From Penelope pileata (taxonomy: Eukaryota; Chordata; Aves; Galliformes; Cracidae), in NCBI GenBank assembly GCA_013396635.1, contig WBMW01000002.1:62001-126000 (forward strand): a stretch of DNA of 64,000 nucleotides, written 5' to 3'. The notes under the pieces were generated by a model. That model saw only the letters and a program-made list of their open reading frames with translations, searched no databases and had not been told where the DNA came from. Below, in pieces: positions 1 through 12,812 of the stretch (positions within the stretch are counted from its first letter, which is position 1; each line of letters starts with the position of its first letter). The translations under genes and the position numbers were made by a program.

Positions 1-985
1 TTTTAAGTTGGTAGATGATAGCACCCAAACTGAACCTGCTGAAGAATGACTAATGCTTGAAGTTATCTTGACTAATCAGATAAATGCTTTGAAGAAATGG
101 AATAGAATTCAGTGGGAATAAAGACAGGCTGACTTGGACAGGAAGTGGTACAGGGTCAGGACAGAGAATAGTGTAGGTAGCTGTTCAGCAGAAAAGAGCC
201 TGAAGCTGTCATGGCTCTGCAGCCTAACAGGGACCAACAGCATCACGGGATTGCAAGGAGGAAAAAAGCAGATGCTATAGAGTGGTGTAAAAAGACACAG
301 CTTTGCAAGCTGCATAACATGAGTTTTCTGATCTTACGTTCCTCTTGGGTTCCAGTTTTGGATGCAGAAATAGGTGTCCCAGGGAGAAGAACTAAAATAG
401 TTAGAGGTGTCAGAGGATGGAGGGAAAAATGAACAAAAAATCACCAACAGAAAAACTTGCATAGAAAGACTGAAATAACTAGGCTTTCTTAACTTACAAT
501 AAGAGAAGAATGAGAGAGGAAATTATAGTTTTCAAGTATGTACCAAGCATCTGAGAAGAGGAAAGAATCAATCTGATAACCACGTCCCAGATAGTTAGGA
601 CAGGAAGTTAATGGGTGTGAACTAGCACTAGGAAAGCTCAGATCAGTTTTTCTATTGCTAGAGACAGAATGATGGCAAAGGACTGGTATAAATTGCCTGT
701 AAAGGACCTCCAGTGATAGAAATCCTAATAAATGTTGGGCAGGAAAGACAAAGGTAGAGCGTTCCTCTTGCCTTGGAGCAGTGGGGTAACCTGGATGACC
801 TTTTAAAGGTTTTTGTAGGTCAATTTTTCTATTATTCTACAAACAATTGCTCAAATTCTTTGAGTAATGATGCTAAAGCACAGCTAAACTCCTGGAAAAA
901 TACAGCTTAATGCGGATTTTGCTAATGTAAGCTATTACTTCATATACGTTACAACTGATGTCCCCCATGTGTGCTGATCGCAGAA
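1..985. other. unique non-coding DNA
   Basis: AT-rich sequence without a recognisable gene, repeat or RNA. The short open frames here have no familiar motif, and I see no promoter-like or CpG-rich stretch. Confidence 0.6.
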
Positions 986-1352
986 AGAATTGCAAGGGTT
1001 GGAAGGGATCTCTAGAGATCAACAAGTCCAAACCCCCTGCCAAAGCAGGTTCCCTACAGCAGGCCAGATGGTGTCCAGATAGGTTTTGAATATCTCCAGA
1101 GAAGGAGATTCTTCAGCCTCTCTGGGCAGCCTGTTCCAGTGCTTTGTCACATGCACTGTGAAGAAGTTCTTATGCATATTTGTGAGGAACTTCCTATGTT
1201 CTGGTTTGTGGTCATTGCCCCTTGTTCTATCACTGCACACCACTGACAAGAGCCTAGCCCCATCCCTTTGCCTCCTGTACTTTAGATATTTATAAACATT
1301 GAAAAGATCCCATCTTGGTCTTCTCTCAGGCTGAACAGACCTTGGTTCACTA
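986..1352 (-). mobile_element. CR1 LINE, 3' fragment
   Basis: Read on the minus strand, this is the last part of a chicken-repeat-1 (CR1) non-LTR retrotransposon: the end of ORF2 and the short 3' tail. On the plus strand it shows the reverse complement of typical CR1 text, such as a 'ggttggaagggatc' block near 998, 'cctctctgggcagcctgttccagtgc' near 1117 and 'cactgtgaagaagttctt' near 1155. It is 5'-truncated, as most CR1 copies are, and the usual terminal octamer repeat (attctatg-like) is lost or degraded at the 986 end. It contains a surviving ORF2 tail (1019-1249). Diverged from consensus, so not a recent insertion. The far edge near 1352 is approximate. Confidence 0.9.
1019..1249 (-). pseudogene. 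CR1 ORF2 C-terminal remnant
   Basis: An uninterrupted 76-codon stretch inside the minus-strand CR1. It encodes the typical end of the CR1 ORF2 protein (endonuclease/reverse transcriptase): a KHWNRLPREAEESPSLEIFK-like segment at about residues 36-55, the conserved 'W-N-R-L-P' then 'S-L-E-x-F-K' signature that ends this protein family. The catalytic domains are absent because the copy is truncated, so it cannot be functional. That it is open probably reflects its short length rather than selection. Confidence 0.8.
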
Positions 1353-4300
1353 GGCAGGTCCAGAAGCCGTGTCTATTGACACCATAAAAGCAGTGACGTT
1401 GCATACATGGAAACAAAGAGGCAAAGTTTTAACAGAATGCTTTCTTTCAAGGCCAAGTAGACCAAAATTGAGTTTGTAACTTTTAAAATTGCTTATGAAA
1501 ATATCTTTTCAATTTAGGAGTTAAACTAAAAAAAAAAAAAATTCTGTATTCTCAAATACTTGTGTACTTTGTCATTTCTGTTACCACTTTATTAAGATAA
1601 TAACACATCAAGTCAACTGTAAATGCTGTTTAATTTTGGGCTGAAGAGTGTTAAATAGTGAGATTGAAAATTGTCACAAATACTTAATTCTTGACCTGTG
1701 CCAGATTGGTTTAATTTGAAGAATTATCTGACATTTGTGCTTGCATTTTGTATATATTATAACCTTGATCATCCCTTAGTTTGGGTGGCGAACTAGATTA
1801 AACTCTGCGTGGAAGACTGATGTTGATCTGAATACAAAAGAGATGCAATCTGGCACATGGTGTTCATTATTGAACCTGGATTATGAGATGTTAAGGCTGA
1901 TGGGCCTTGCAAATATTGCCTATGGAAAAAGATGTGTGGAGGGAGTTGATGGATTGGTTAGACATGGAAGAGTATAGTGTATATGGAGTGTTCCTCTCTT
2001 AAAACAAAAAGGCGTAAAATACCAAGGTGGGAAAAACCTGGAGATGAGATAAAGAGGAGAATCCTATATAATGCATTCAGATGGATTTCAAGTTAAGAAT
2101 CTGAATTTGTCACAAATCAAGCCATATGTCCAGATTCTGCTATATTCTCCACATCTTTCATCTATGAAGAGTAAAATTACCTAGTTATAGCACCTGCAAC
2201 AAATTTCTATCACCACTGTTAACAAAGCTTTGCATTCAGGATAAAAGTATATCTGCTGTATCAAATTGTGAGTTCCCTTCTCCTCCATATTCCAACTCAT
2301 TAGGTGGTCACGTGCTGGAAGGAAAAGGGTTGTTACTGAAAACTGGTGAATGTGGTTGCGTACATGCTGTGAGAGGCAGTTTGCTGGAATACATTTACTC
2401 CTTCACAGACTCTTACTTATTGTTTTTAGAGGCACTGAACTTCTCGTCTTTTGAACTCTTTCAAATAGCTGTAGATTTATTGCAACAATGAAGGATATTT
2501 TACTCTTTTCAGATATGCTGTGTCTTTTCTCCCCTTATTTACGTTTGAGGGCCTATAGGAAAGATAAAATGTTGTAGGACAACAAGAGAGTACTTGGTAA
2601 CTTAGTATGTATCCACAGCTAGCAAGCAGTGCCTCACTGGCTCCCCTTGACTTACACTAGAAACCAGAATTTCAGTCTTTTTCAAACTGCAAATAGACCT
2701 GTGCACACTTAATGCTCATTTATCGTGTCTACCTAATAATTGTAAGGCATTTTCTAAGGCAATGTCAAAATTTTGCTAGTTCAATGAGTTTAGATGAACA
2801 AATACATCCTTTAGAGCTGGCAGAACAGGAGCTGTATGGCAGTCATTTGTGCTGATGTTGTTGAAATAGCAAAGATGCCTGATATGGCTGGTGCAAGAGT
2901 CTGAAAATGCTGTGTGAGAGAGCCACTATCACTCAACCTCAAAAGAGAAAGGCAATTATCATGTTGATTTTATGCGGCAAGTCTGTTCTTGCAATGACAG
3001 CTGCAGGAAACCATGATGTGGCTTTCCTCATCTCTTCAGATAGTCCCCTGACCTCTGAGTTGGAGCCGGTTTGCTTCTGTCTGTTTGAAGTTGGGAAGAA
3101 ATTCTTGTATGGAAATGTATGTGTTAGCATGCGCTGGTGGTGCCATAAGACAGGCTGTGCACTCAGTGCAGTCTGAAGCCTCATGCTGTGTCTCACTTTG
3201 CACTGAGCAAAAGCAATACAGGTGTGGAAAAATGATTCCTGCAAATACTTGAAAACTAGCACTGCACTTTCCTCTCCTTCAAAGTCATTAGTTCATGATT
3301 TGATTCATTAGTTGATTCATCTGACTAGAAATGGCCAGATGAATCTTAAAGGATCAGACCCTTTATTACCATAAGCAACTGTAGAGCTTTAACAAGCAGA
3401 AGGATCAGGCCTTTTAATACAACACATTTTTCTGGAATAGATATAAGATTTGTTACTGAACAAAATTCTCACAGAGAACAGTAAGAGTCTCTGCCTTAGG
3501 GATGACCTATGTGCCTGGCCCTGTGAGCAGCATACTTCTTATATGAGGAAAGTTGCAAGACCCACGTCATCACGAGTGAACCAGGAGTGCTTGAAAGGGA
3601 GGGAGGGTACAACAGGGTCCAAAGCTTCTGCAGAATGGGCCCAGCTGTAGTGGGGACCTACCATGGGCGGGGCACTGGTGGCTCTGTTTGTGTCTCTCTT
3701 AAAGCTGGTTATTGAGGTTGTACCACAGCTGCTGTGGTACACAGAGTCCCTACAGAGCTGCTGCTTGAAATCCACCGGCTGTGGCCACCTCTGTCATGCT
3801 TGCTGAAGCGTCTGCTAACTGCCTTTCCCATTGATTCCAGATCTGTGGATCTCTCCATCCTTTTTAATTTTTTTCTTTCTACTTATTGCCTTCATCATGT
3901 TAGAAATCTTATTTTTGCTTCTCAAGCAAGTGGATGAAACCCCTGTGAATGAGATTTGGACATCTCTCTTCAAACAGCAGCGTTTTATGGTGCAGGTTTA
4001 TGGATACTCGGAATGAGTGGAAGAGCTTATAGCTGTTGAACATGAGTGTTTAAAACTCTACTCTTCAAAGCTTTTCGATCCAGCTAATTTTCATCTTCAG
4101 TTTTAGTACAGTTGCCAAGAGGCCCTGAAATTCAGGGGGAAATTCCCTGTCGTTCTTATGCTATTGCCATTTTCTAATATCAACCTTTATTGCCTTCCTC
4201 TGAATTTTGCTTACTTGATAGACTGAATGATTAGACCTACATGGGCATTTTGTACTTCATAATGAAACACACAAAGAGGGTGGAATCCAGCAATAATAAA

Positions 4301-6737
4301 TACTGAGCTGAGCAACATTTTAAATGCACAGCATGTGTTTTCTGCTTTAGAGATCTCTTTGTCATTCTGAGACTTTGGTAGATGCATCAGAAACTGCGAG
4401 TTTGTGTAACACACATATGGGAGCATATTCCTAATGATACCAGAGCAGTAGTGCAGAGCTCATATGTGCATCTAATATTGAATTGGAAAAGGAGAAAAGT
4501 TTTGCAACTTTTTCAAGTTATATGCATTCTTACTGTTCAGCAGGTACATTTGATGCAAAACACTCTTGAAATCTAGATGGAGATCAGCAGATTTTAAGAT
4601 GTACCTGACATTACTGCAAATAGCTTATGCACAATGTGGTTTTTAAAAGCTGTTACAAAATTGAAGATGTTGATGAGTTGAAGAGTTGGTGAGTCTTGTT
4701 CTGTGTGTTTTCTTTGGGGTAAAGTAAAGAACTGGACTTGTATCTGAAGCCTCATTAATAAAGCACAGTTATGTTATTATTTTATTGTTATTTACTTGTC
4801 TGTAGAAACAAATAATCCGGAGTAATTAGTAATTATTTGGAAAAAAAACAAATCCAAGTCATGGATACATTCTATGTTACAACTGAGCATCATGGAAGTA
4901 AATGGATGCTTAGGGGAACAAAGCAAAAAGCATCTTATCACGCACACTTAACCCTTCTTCTCCTCTGCCCTCCTCCCACCGTCTGTTCCACTCTTCCTCC
5001 CTTCCTCCAAAAGGAAAGAATTAGGGATATATTCTTTGAAAAATGATACATTTCCTTTAAGATCCTGTGAGAATTTAGTTGCTGTGAAGATAGATGAATA
5101 TTAAGGCACCATTCATGCCAAACTTGGTGAATTCAGGCAGTTTCATTGACCTCTGTGGGACTATCCCTGTGCTCAGATTTATCCATCTCTATTTTTGGTG
5201 CAGCGCTTGCCGGTTTGTCTGCTTGTAGTTGCAAAGATATTACAGTTGCCACAGGAGAAACAAAAGGGTAGAGGCAGTATCTGAAGTGAAGAAATAGGCC
5301 AACATAAATTCCTTAATGTCTTTTCAGAATAAATATAGATGACTAACACCTATGACTGTGTGGTGAGGGATTTGAAACTGTTCAGTTCTTTTTGCTTATC
5401 ATTTTTTGCTTTTTGGTAATAACAGTTGTGAGTGGATTTTGCTTGTGGTGCAATGCGGGACAGAGCCGAAACAAAGCCATCCCCACTCTCCCTGTAGCAT
5501 AGGGCAGCACAGTGTCAGAACAGCAGTGCTCGGTTATACCCAGCGTTCTGCAAGTCAGAGCAATTCTCATGCACAGTTCACACTATGTTCAGAACATGGA
5601 AAAAAATTTCAGTATGCTTAAAGATATTTCAGAGCAATCTGTCATCTAGGCATTTCTGTTTATTAGAGAGAGTGCAAAAAATAAATCCTTCTCTTGCTGG
5701 GAATAATTGTCTCCAAATTTGGAGAAACATAACTGAAAACTCTGAGCAAGATTTTAACTTAAAATAAACTTAAGTTACTTTTCTCTGTACTGTTGGTGGT
5801 TTATCTAAAATGCGTCACCACTTGTTGGATTCTTGTGGCTGAGAATAGAGTTGATATACATGTAGATTAGTGGTTTGATATATACGATGTACGCACGTGC
5901 ACATAAACATATACAGACACCATCAAGACAAGTTTCATGCAGCCAGTTCTGCAAATAATTTGTAAGGAGATTTCATTTCTCACTTCACTGAAGTTATCAG
6001 ACTGATCAGTCAGATTTGCCAGATTGCTGCTTACTGATGAACACTTTGTTGTGACATCCAGGTTTATAGTTGTGATCCTTTCATTTTTCAAAACTTGCCC
6101 GAAGCCAAACTAGAGATTAAGAAGCTACACAGCTGCTCGTATTCAGATGTTTACTTGAAGTGAAAACCCTACCTCTCATACCCTTTGTTGGATCATGAAG
6201 TGTCATGATGATGGTGCATGGCCACTTTCATGTTGCAAGAGGTATGCCATGCCATTGTATATGTTGCTAACACAACAGAATCAAAGCCATTTTGGTAAAT
6301 CTCTGTCTCCTCCATAATTACTTTTGCTTGAAGGTGTGGATTTACTGCATTTGTCAACTTCGTGTGTTACAGCTGGAGGTGGTGGTGTTTGCCATGTGCT
6401 GTGGTTGCAGCTACCTGGCTGCTCCAGTTGAACACAGACTGAATTTGCTCTTATGTAGGAAAAAATATAATGTGGCTTTTGTACATCTCCTTTGAACCTC
6501 AGGTCTTTAGCAGAAATTGCAAACAAGTCCTGCATCTGATTTCCTCTATGCCAGTACCTTTACACGAAGAATGCAGTAGGAAGTTAGGAGTAGGAGAACA
6601 TCTGGGGGAAAACTAGGACAGAGCTATAGATATTGGTGACCAAAAGAAAGGAAGCTCAGGGATAAATTTCTGCTTTACATCCCCAGCAAACATGAAAAAT
6701 GTTTCACTCTTGCAGAAATCAGTTCCAAAACTAATCA
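1353..6737. other. unique non-coding DNA
   Basis: No gene or interspersed repeat recognised. It contains a 14-A run at 1528-1541 and several short AT-rich patches. The open frames of about 60-110 codons, such as the overlapping pair near 2907-3262, overlap on both strands and resemble no protein family I know, so I treat them as chance frames. Confidence 0.6.
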
Positions 6738-7073
6738 TACCTCATTGCTCTCTACAACTACCTGAAAACAAGGCTGCAAAGAGGGGGGTCTCTTTTCTCA
6801 GGTAACAAGTGATAGGATGCAAGGAAATGGTTACAAGTTGTGTCAGAGGAGGTTTAGATTGAACATTAGGAAGGTTTTCTTCACAGAAGGAGTGATTGAG
6901 CATTGGAGCGGGATTCCTGCTGAGGGAAGTGGTGGAGTCCTCACTCTTGGAGGTATTTAAGACACATATGGATGCCCCAGTAAGGGACACAGTTTAGTGA
7001 TGGGACACAAATAGGTCAGGTTCATGGCTGGACTCGAGGGTTTTTTCCAACTTAAATGATTCTGATTCTATGA
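6738..7073 (+). mobile_element. CR1 LINE, 3' fragment
   Basis: Sense-strand CR1 3' end. It begins in the 'ctctctacaactacctga' block of late ORF2 (about 6750) and continues through 'gaggtttagattgaacattagg' and 'ggaggtatttaag' (the L-E-V-F-K codons). It ends at 7073 with the CR1 terminal tandem 'gattctgattctatga'. The ORF2 frame is broken by small indels around the 'LEVFK' region, so only the nucleotide pattern is well kept. It starts at almost the same consensus point as the copy at 12481-12812, and the two lie in the same orientation about 5.4 kb apart. Confidence 0.93.
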
Positions 7074-10000
7074 AATGTAGTTTTCTCCTTACTATAACAT
7101 GTAGATTACACATGTGAAAATACTATGTGGGCTTCTCTGAATTGTGTGCACTTAGGAATGCACATACAAGTTTATAACGATGCTTGAGTGGAAATTATTT
7201 ATGTGAACTGGATATCACTCAGATGCATACAGAACTCCTTTAATGGCAGGTGGCTGAATGACTTCTGTGTCATTCTACCAGGGGCTCAGTCCAATTCCTG
7301 CGCTCTCTCTTGGGAATCTTGACAAAAGAGATTACAGCTGAAACAGGTTATGATGCTTTCTATAATATGGGCCCTTGTCCTGTAAGGGTAGTGTGAGGAA
7401 GGCTTGCTTTGGTAAGATCCTTCTTGTACTTTTCCTTCAATTCAGTTCTTGAATGTGAGGTCACAGTCTGTCCCTCTGCATTTTACTCATAGACGTGATC
7501 AATGCAGTGCTGAAAATTTTTATTTCAATGGAGTTGCCTGTGTGAGTCTTTACAAGATCAGTGGTGCAATGTTTTTGTTGCCCATTCTCCAAAAATGGAA
7601 TTTTTGTTTCAAAGCAAGATAAATGAGTAGGGCCACAGATGCAGACCTGAATGATGGTGCTCTTACATGGAGAGACAGTTGGAACAAAAAAGATTGGCAG
7701 GATCAAAACAACAAAAGGCTAAATTTAAGTCTGCATTACTTTATTCAAATGGGTTTTGAAATATTTACCAGCAGCTTTGAAATGTAGCCAGCGGGCTGTT
7801 CAAAATAATGACAAACAGTGATTTCTCACACAGAGTTCATATAAATAATAATAAAAAGAAGCCCCTCAACTTTGAGCCCAGCATTTTTTTTCCCCTCTTG
7901 GCAGCAGAAACACACTGTCTGTTTTCTCACCAATAACCGTGCATTTTCACCCTTTTATTCATTGCACTGTTTCTCATAAATGATCTCTTGCTGACTGCAA
8001 TCTCCTATTTTGAGAAAACAGAGAGGCTTGAAGATAATTGTTTTATTAAATGTGTATGAAATTGTGTTAGGTCAGCTCTGTGGCACGCCACCCTTGACAG
8101 TCTCTCTTGACACTTCCCTCTGCTTTAAAAATAGAATTGCTTGGTATTGTGGCAAGAAAGGAGAGAGGAGATGAAAGGAGGATGTTTTATGAGGTGAAAT
8201 CAGGGACATGCCTGTTCAACATGGTGGAAGAGAGATGCTGATTTGAGATGCTTCATGTTATAAAAATGATGGCAAAAGCTGCTCAGTGAGTTAACTATGG
8301 CAGGTAGGCCACTCAGAGCTGTATCCAAAGTACCTGGAAGAAATTCTTTAAAGGTGATGGATTCTGATGTTATTCTTTCTTACCTGTTCACTGCCAGAAG
8401 AGTTGTGTAAATCTTGGCCGACAGCCTGTAGTGCTCAGGGAGAGTGAGAGCACATAATATGAACATCGCACCAAGAGCAGCGCATATTTTAAGCTTGCCT
8501 ATTCATCTCTTTTTTGACGTATCATACATCCTGTATTTCTGGAGTCTATCAACTGAAGTTACAGTAACGCAAAATAGCCCTCTGTGTATTGTTGCTTATG
8601 ATCTCTTATATACATAAAACATATGTGATTATGGTTGGCCAACAGCACTTGTGATTTCCTTATCCCCTACAGCAAAAAAAAAAAAAAAAAGAAGGGGAAG
8701 TGGGAGTGAATGAACGACTCTCAGGCTCTCCTATGAAGACTTTAATAAAGCCTTTTGAAATGGCTCATCACCAAATGGTTGCCTGTAGACTGTGCCACTT
8801 GCTCACCTCTATTGGTGGCTTGGATGCACTCTATGGCTTTGTCTACCTTTGGACACTTCACATTTGCCTCTGTCTTATGCTCAATCTGTCTGCTTCTGAA
8901 CTAGCCTTGAGAAACTTCAGGTGCCATTGCCAAGTGTCCATCATCTCAAGGAAGACTTATTTTTGACAGTCTCTCTGACATGCTGTAAATGTAGAAAAAG
9001 TAAAGGAAGCAGACGTTTTGAAGTTTAAGGAAACACTGCAGATTTCCTGAAGCAGTTAAGGCAAACAGGTGCTGCTGGCAGTGCCCCTTTACTTGATACC
9101 ACAGTTGACAAAATCATTCAGGATGTGATCTAAATTGGATTACAGTAGGACACTCTGAGACTTGGTTTAATTTCAGAACCAGGATCTCTGTTCTATGGGC
9201 TATAACAACCCAGACAATTTGAGTGGTCTTTGAGACTTGCCTACTATCCTTCACAGAATAAGAAGAGAGCAGAGTTAGAGCAATTCAATGCAAAAGGAAA
9301 GAAAGTTATTTGTTAGGTGCCAAGGAATGAGCACATCTACCAGCTGTTGCGTGGAGATACAATGGGGAAGCAGACAGGATCATCGGTCGCCCTGGCTCTC
9401 ATTTTAAACAGAATTTGGGCATCAGTTAAAGTTGCGAGGCCCAGGTGACTCTAGGGTCTGTCTTGTTTTGGAACTAATTTATGCATCTGAGCATGAAGCA
9501 TGTCTACACCATGCAAAGGAGAGTGGCAAAAAGATGCCTAGGTTAGTGGAGAGCATGTTGGAAATGGAAAATGTGCATCTGGAGCAGTGTGGTGCCCCTG
9601 ATCACGGTGAGGAAGGCAGCTTGAATTTAACCCTGTGGAGCTGACATGTGTGGAGGTCCCAGTCTGAGCTAGTAATACCTCAGATGTTTTGAGCTATAAG
9701 GTAACTATCGCTCTAGTTTTCCAAAACATTTCTGAAAAATAGTGTTCTTTTGTGGTGCAGGCCTTGCAGAACTGCCAGAAGCAGTGTATTTGTATTTTAT
9801 AATCTGGGCCAAGTGATCTTTCTGTTTGGGACATTCAGCCTTTTAATGTACTTTCAACTTGGGGACAAAACGGAGTCAGGAAAAACTTCTTAGCTGTGCA
9901 GTTTGCTGTGTAGTCCTTATTGCTGAGAGAGGCTATTGTGTTTCAGGAATAAATTAGTCTCAAAGGATGGTGTCTGTTAATGTTTCCACCATTACCTTCA

Positions 10001-12480
10001 TGTGGTGGAGGGTAGAAGCTATGTTTTCACTGTAAAATGGGGATTTTTTTTCACATCAGAATATTGATATTGAGATAACTATCCTACTGTAAAAACAGAG
10101 CAAAATAGAAAATCACTCCTGTCCTTCTGCCAGAAAAAATTCCTTCCTCTTGTTCCCCTCCTCCTCCTCCTCAGCAGCGATGACAGTTTACGCATCTGAC
10201 TGCAATTACACATACTGTGATAAAAAATAAGCCATACTTCTCTCTTACTTATCTCAAAGTAAAATCCTATTTTGACATAAAAAAGGTATATTTCACTGTT
10301 ATTGTTATTCTCTTCACTTAAGGGAGAGCCTTGTGCTGTGCAGGGTGTGGGAGCCCTATTAGTGAAGCGATATAAAGGGACAGGTTCTGCACAGCAACAT
10401 ACAAGTTTTGGGCAGGTGTGGGACTGCATGCTATGTCTTAAACCAGTCTGCCTGTTAGTGTTTTCACCATAAAGATCCTCGGCAAGCTCAATGCAACTGC
10501 AGTGAAGTGAAAGTCCAAATGACTTAATAAGAGAGAAGCAGAACACGGATGCAAACTGCTTTTGAAAGTCCTGAATGAAAACAGAGGACACCAGACACTG
10601 ATAGGAAGATGTAAGAAAGTCCAAATGGGTAACTGCAGTTGGAGCCTGCCTGAATGATGTGCTCCGGTTATGTGCAAAATGAGACTGGAATTACTGCAGT
10701 AGGCTTTGGAGTTAATGGACCACTTGTAGCAGGCACACGTGTGACTGGCTTTGCATGCAGAAGCAAATCTGAGTGAGAGGAAGGAGGCTGAAATGAGAAC
10801 CCTAGCTCCCAGTCAAGCTTTATTGCTCACGGGTAACCACACTGTGCCTCTTTCCTTCAACTCCATTGAACTAAGAGGATCCTCTATCTTTTAGGTGTAT
10901 TGTGAGGGTGAGAACATATGTTTTTCTCTGACAGAGCTCATCAAAAAAAAATTAAATGGATTTTTAAAGAATATTTTTACAATACATTGTCCTTGGCGTT
11001 CACTTCTGTTTGTGCAATTTGCATTGTTATTATGATATTTGTATTTCTCTCTGAAGTTTCATGTAAAATATCTTCACAATTCAAAATGAAACTGTCACAT
11101 TTTTCCCTGCTTCACCTGGTTTTGATGTGAAACTGCGCACATTTCTTGTGGCTCTTTAGATCACAAAGCTCTGCTTAAGGCTGGGCCCCAGTTGATGGAA
11201 TAGTTATGCAAACATTAGCAATTTTTCCCTTGAGCTAAGTTTCATGTTTGTAATGAAACTTGAACTCAGGCAAATTTTGTGTGGTTTTCATTGCAAACAT
11301 GTAGGCAATGTGAGAAAGCTGTGCATTTTCCTGTCTGCCCTCTGGAATGATCTAATTTTTCATTTTTCTCAGGTCTCCTATGTTAATGCCATAGCAAAGT
11401 CATTGTTAATGTGCAGTTTAATGTTTCTGTTAGCCATCCGATAGCGCTTGCTATAATTTTGAAAGACACTTTTAGTAATTTGGGCAATTAGAGTTTGACC
11501 AATGGTTTGCATAGTGAGATTTTAGCCAACACAGTCTTTTTTATCTTCTTGGCATTGTCTGAAAACACAAATGGACTTCTTTTTTTGTTTGTTTCTTTAC
11601 AAGCATGTGTCATTTCAAGCAGAAGGCCAGCTGATGTGTGACTGCCTAGCGCTCTTCTGCCAGGTTTTATATTTGAGCTGGAGTGGCGGATGGCTCTTTC
11701 TATTGACTGGCAAGAACTGCAGTTACACAGACCCTCTCCACTCCTTATGGCACACTTGCAGTGTTTAGTGCTGCACTTTCCAGTCCAATGAAATCTGTCC
11801 TCAGTGCAGGAATCCTGCCAGCTCTGAGCGGTGCTCATCAAACTTTTTCCACTAGATATATTTATAAAGAGTTCTATCTAATATTGACTGCTTGTACAGT
11901 GTGCATAATAAGCAAGGATTTCTCTAGGTCATTCTTTTTGGATTTTAATAGGGAAAAGTTTTTTTTCTCTCCATTCCAGTTGCCTTTGTAAAATACTTAA
12001 CAGAAATCATTGGTGAAATACTAGTTACTTAGTGGGAGAGTTCATCTTACAACTTTGGTCTCTGAATTATTTTGTCCCTTGCTAGTTAAGGATATATCAT
12101 AGGAACACTGTGGTTCTCCATATCTGGCCATTTGCATCCTAGTACACAGGTGGCAATGAATATCCAATGCTTTCCAGCAAGAAAAATTCTTTATGAGCAA
12201 CAGTTTGTTGCACAGTGTAGTTGTGTAGAGGTTATACATTTGACTCAGACTATTGAAGGGAATCTGTACCCTGAAGTATGGTATTTAGACACTTATTTAG
12301 ATGCAAAACTTTTTCCCCATATAATGTACATAGTATTTTATGTATGTATATACTGAAACACATTACAGAGTTCTCATCCATTCAAGCACCTGCATGGTAG
12401 CTTTCGGTGGGGATTTTCCTGGTTACCCTTGTGTTCCCAGAGATGGAAATGAGGCCATTTGGACTCGGAGCAAAATTAGG
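7074..12480. other. unique non-coding DNA
   Basis: No gene or clear transposon recognised. A 17-A run lies at 8674-8690. A frame of 181 codons (10079-10624, minus) is the longest open stretch here, but it has a low-complexity arginine run from a CTC/CTT repeat near 10160 and no family signature, so I do not call it a gene. Confidence 0.6.
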
Positions 12481-12812
12481 CATGGCTCTCTACAACTACC
12501 TGAAAGCAAGGCTACAGTGAAAAGGTTGTTGGTCTCTTTTCCCAGATGACAAGAGAGAGAACATGATGAAGTGGCCTCACATTGCACCAGGAGAGGCTTA
12601 GATTGGACATTAGGAAAAATTTCTTCATGCAAAGTGTGGTTAGGCATTCCAATGGACTGCTGAGGAAAGTGGTGGAATTCTCATGCCTGGAGGTATTTAA
12701 GAGGCATGTGGACATGGCATGGACTTGGTTTAGTGATGAGACTTGGTAGGTCAAAGCTGATGGCTAGACTTGGTGATTGTGATGGTCTTTTCCAACCTAG
12801 ATGATTCTATGA
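12481..12812 (+). mobile_element. CR1 LINE, 3' fragment
   Basis: Sense-strand CR1 3' end of the same type as 6738-7073. It begins at 'ctctctacaactacctgaaag', passes through 'aggcttagattggacattagg' and 'ttcttcatgcaaagtgtggt', and ends with 'tccaacctagatgattctatga' at 12812. One plus frame around 12609-12727 still reads as a CR1 ORF2 tail, including S-C-L-E-V-F-K-R-H-V-D. It is 5'-truncated near 12481 with no reverse-transcriptase core left. Confidence 0.93.

Noticed and set aside
10079..10624. 181-codon minus-strand open frame
   Set aside because: No domain or family motif; it contains a low-complexity arginine run from a CTC/CTT repeat. A frame of this length is expected about once by chance in a window this size.
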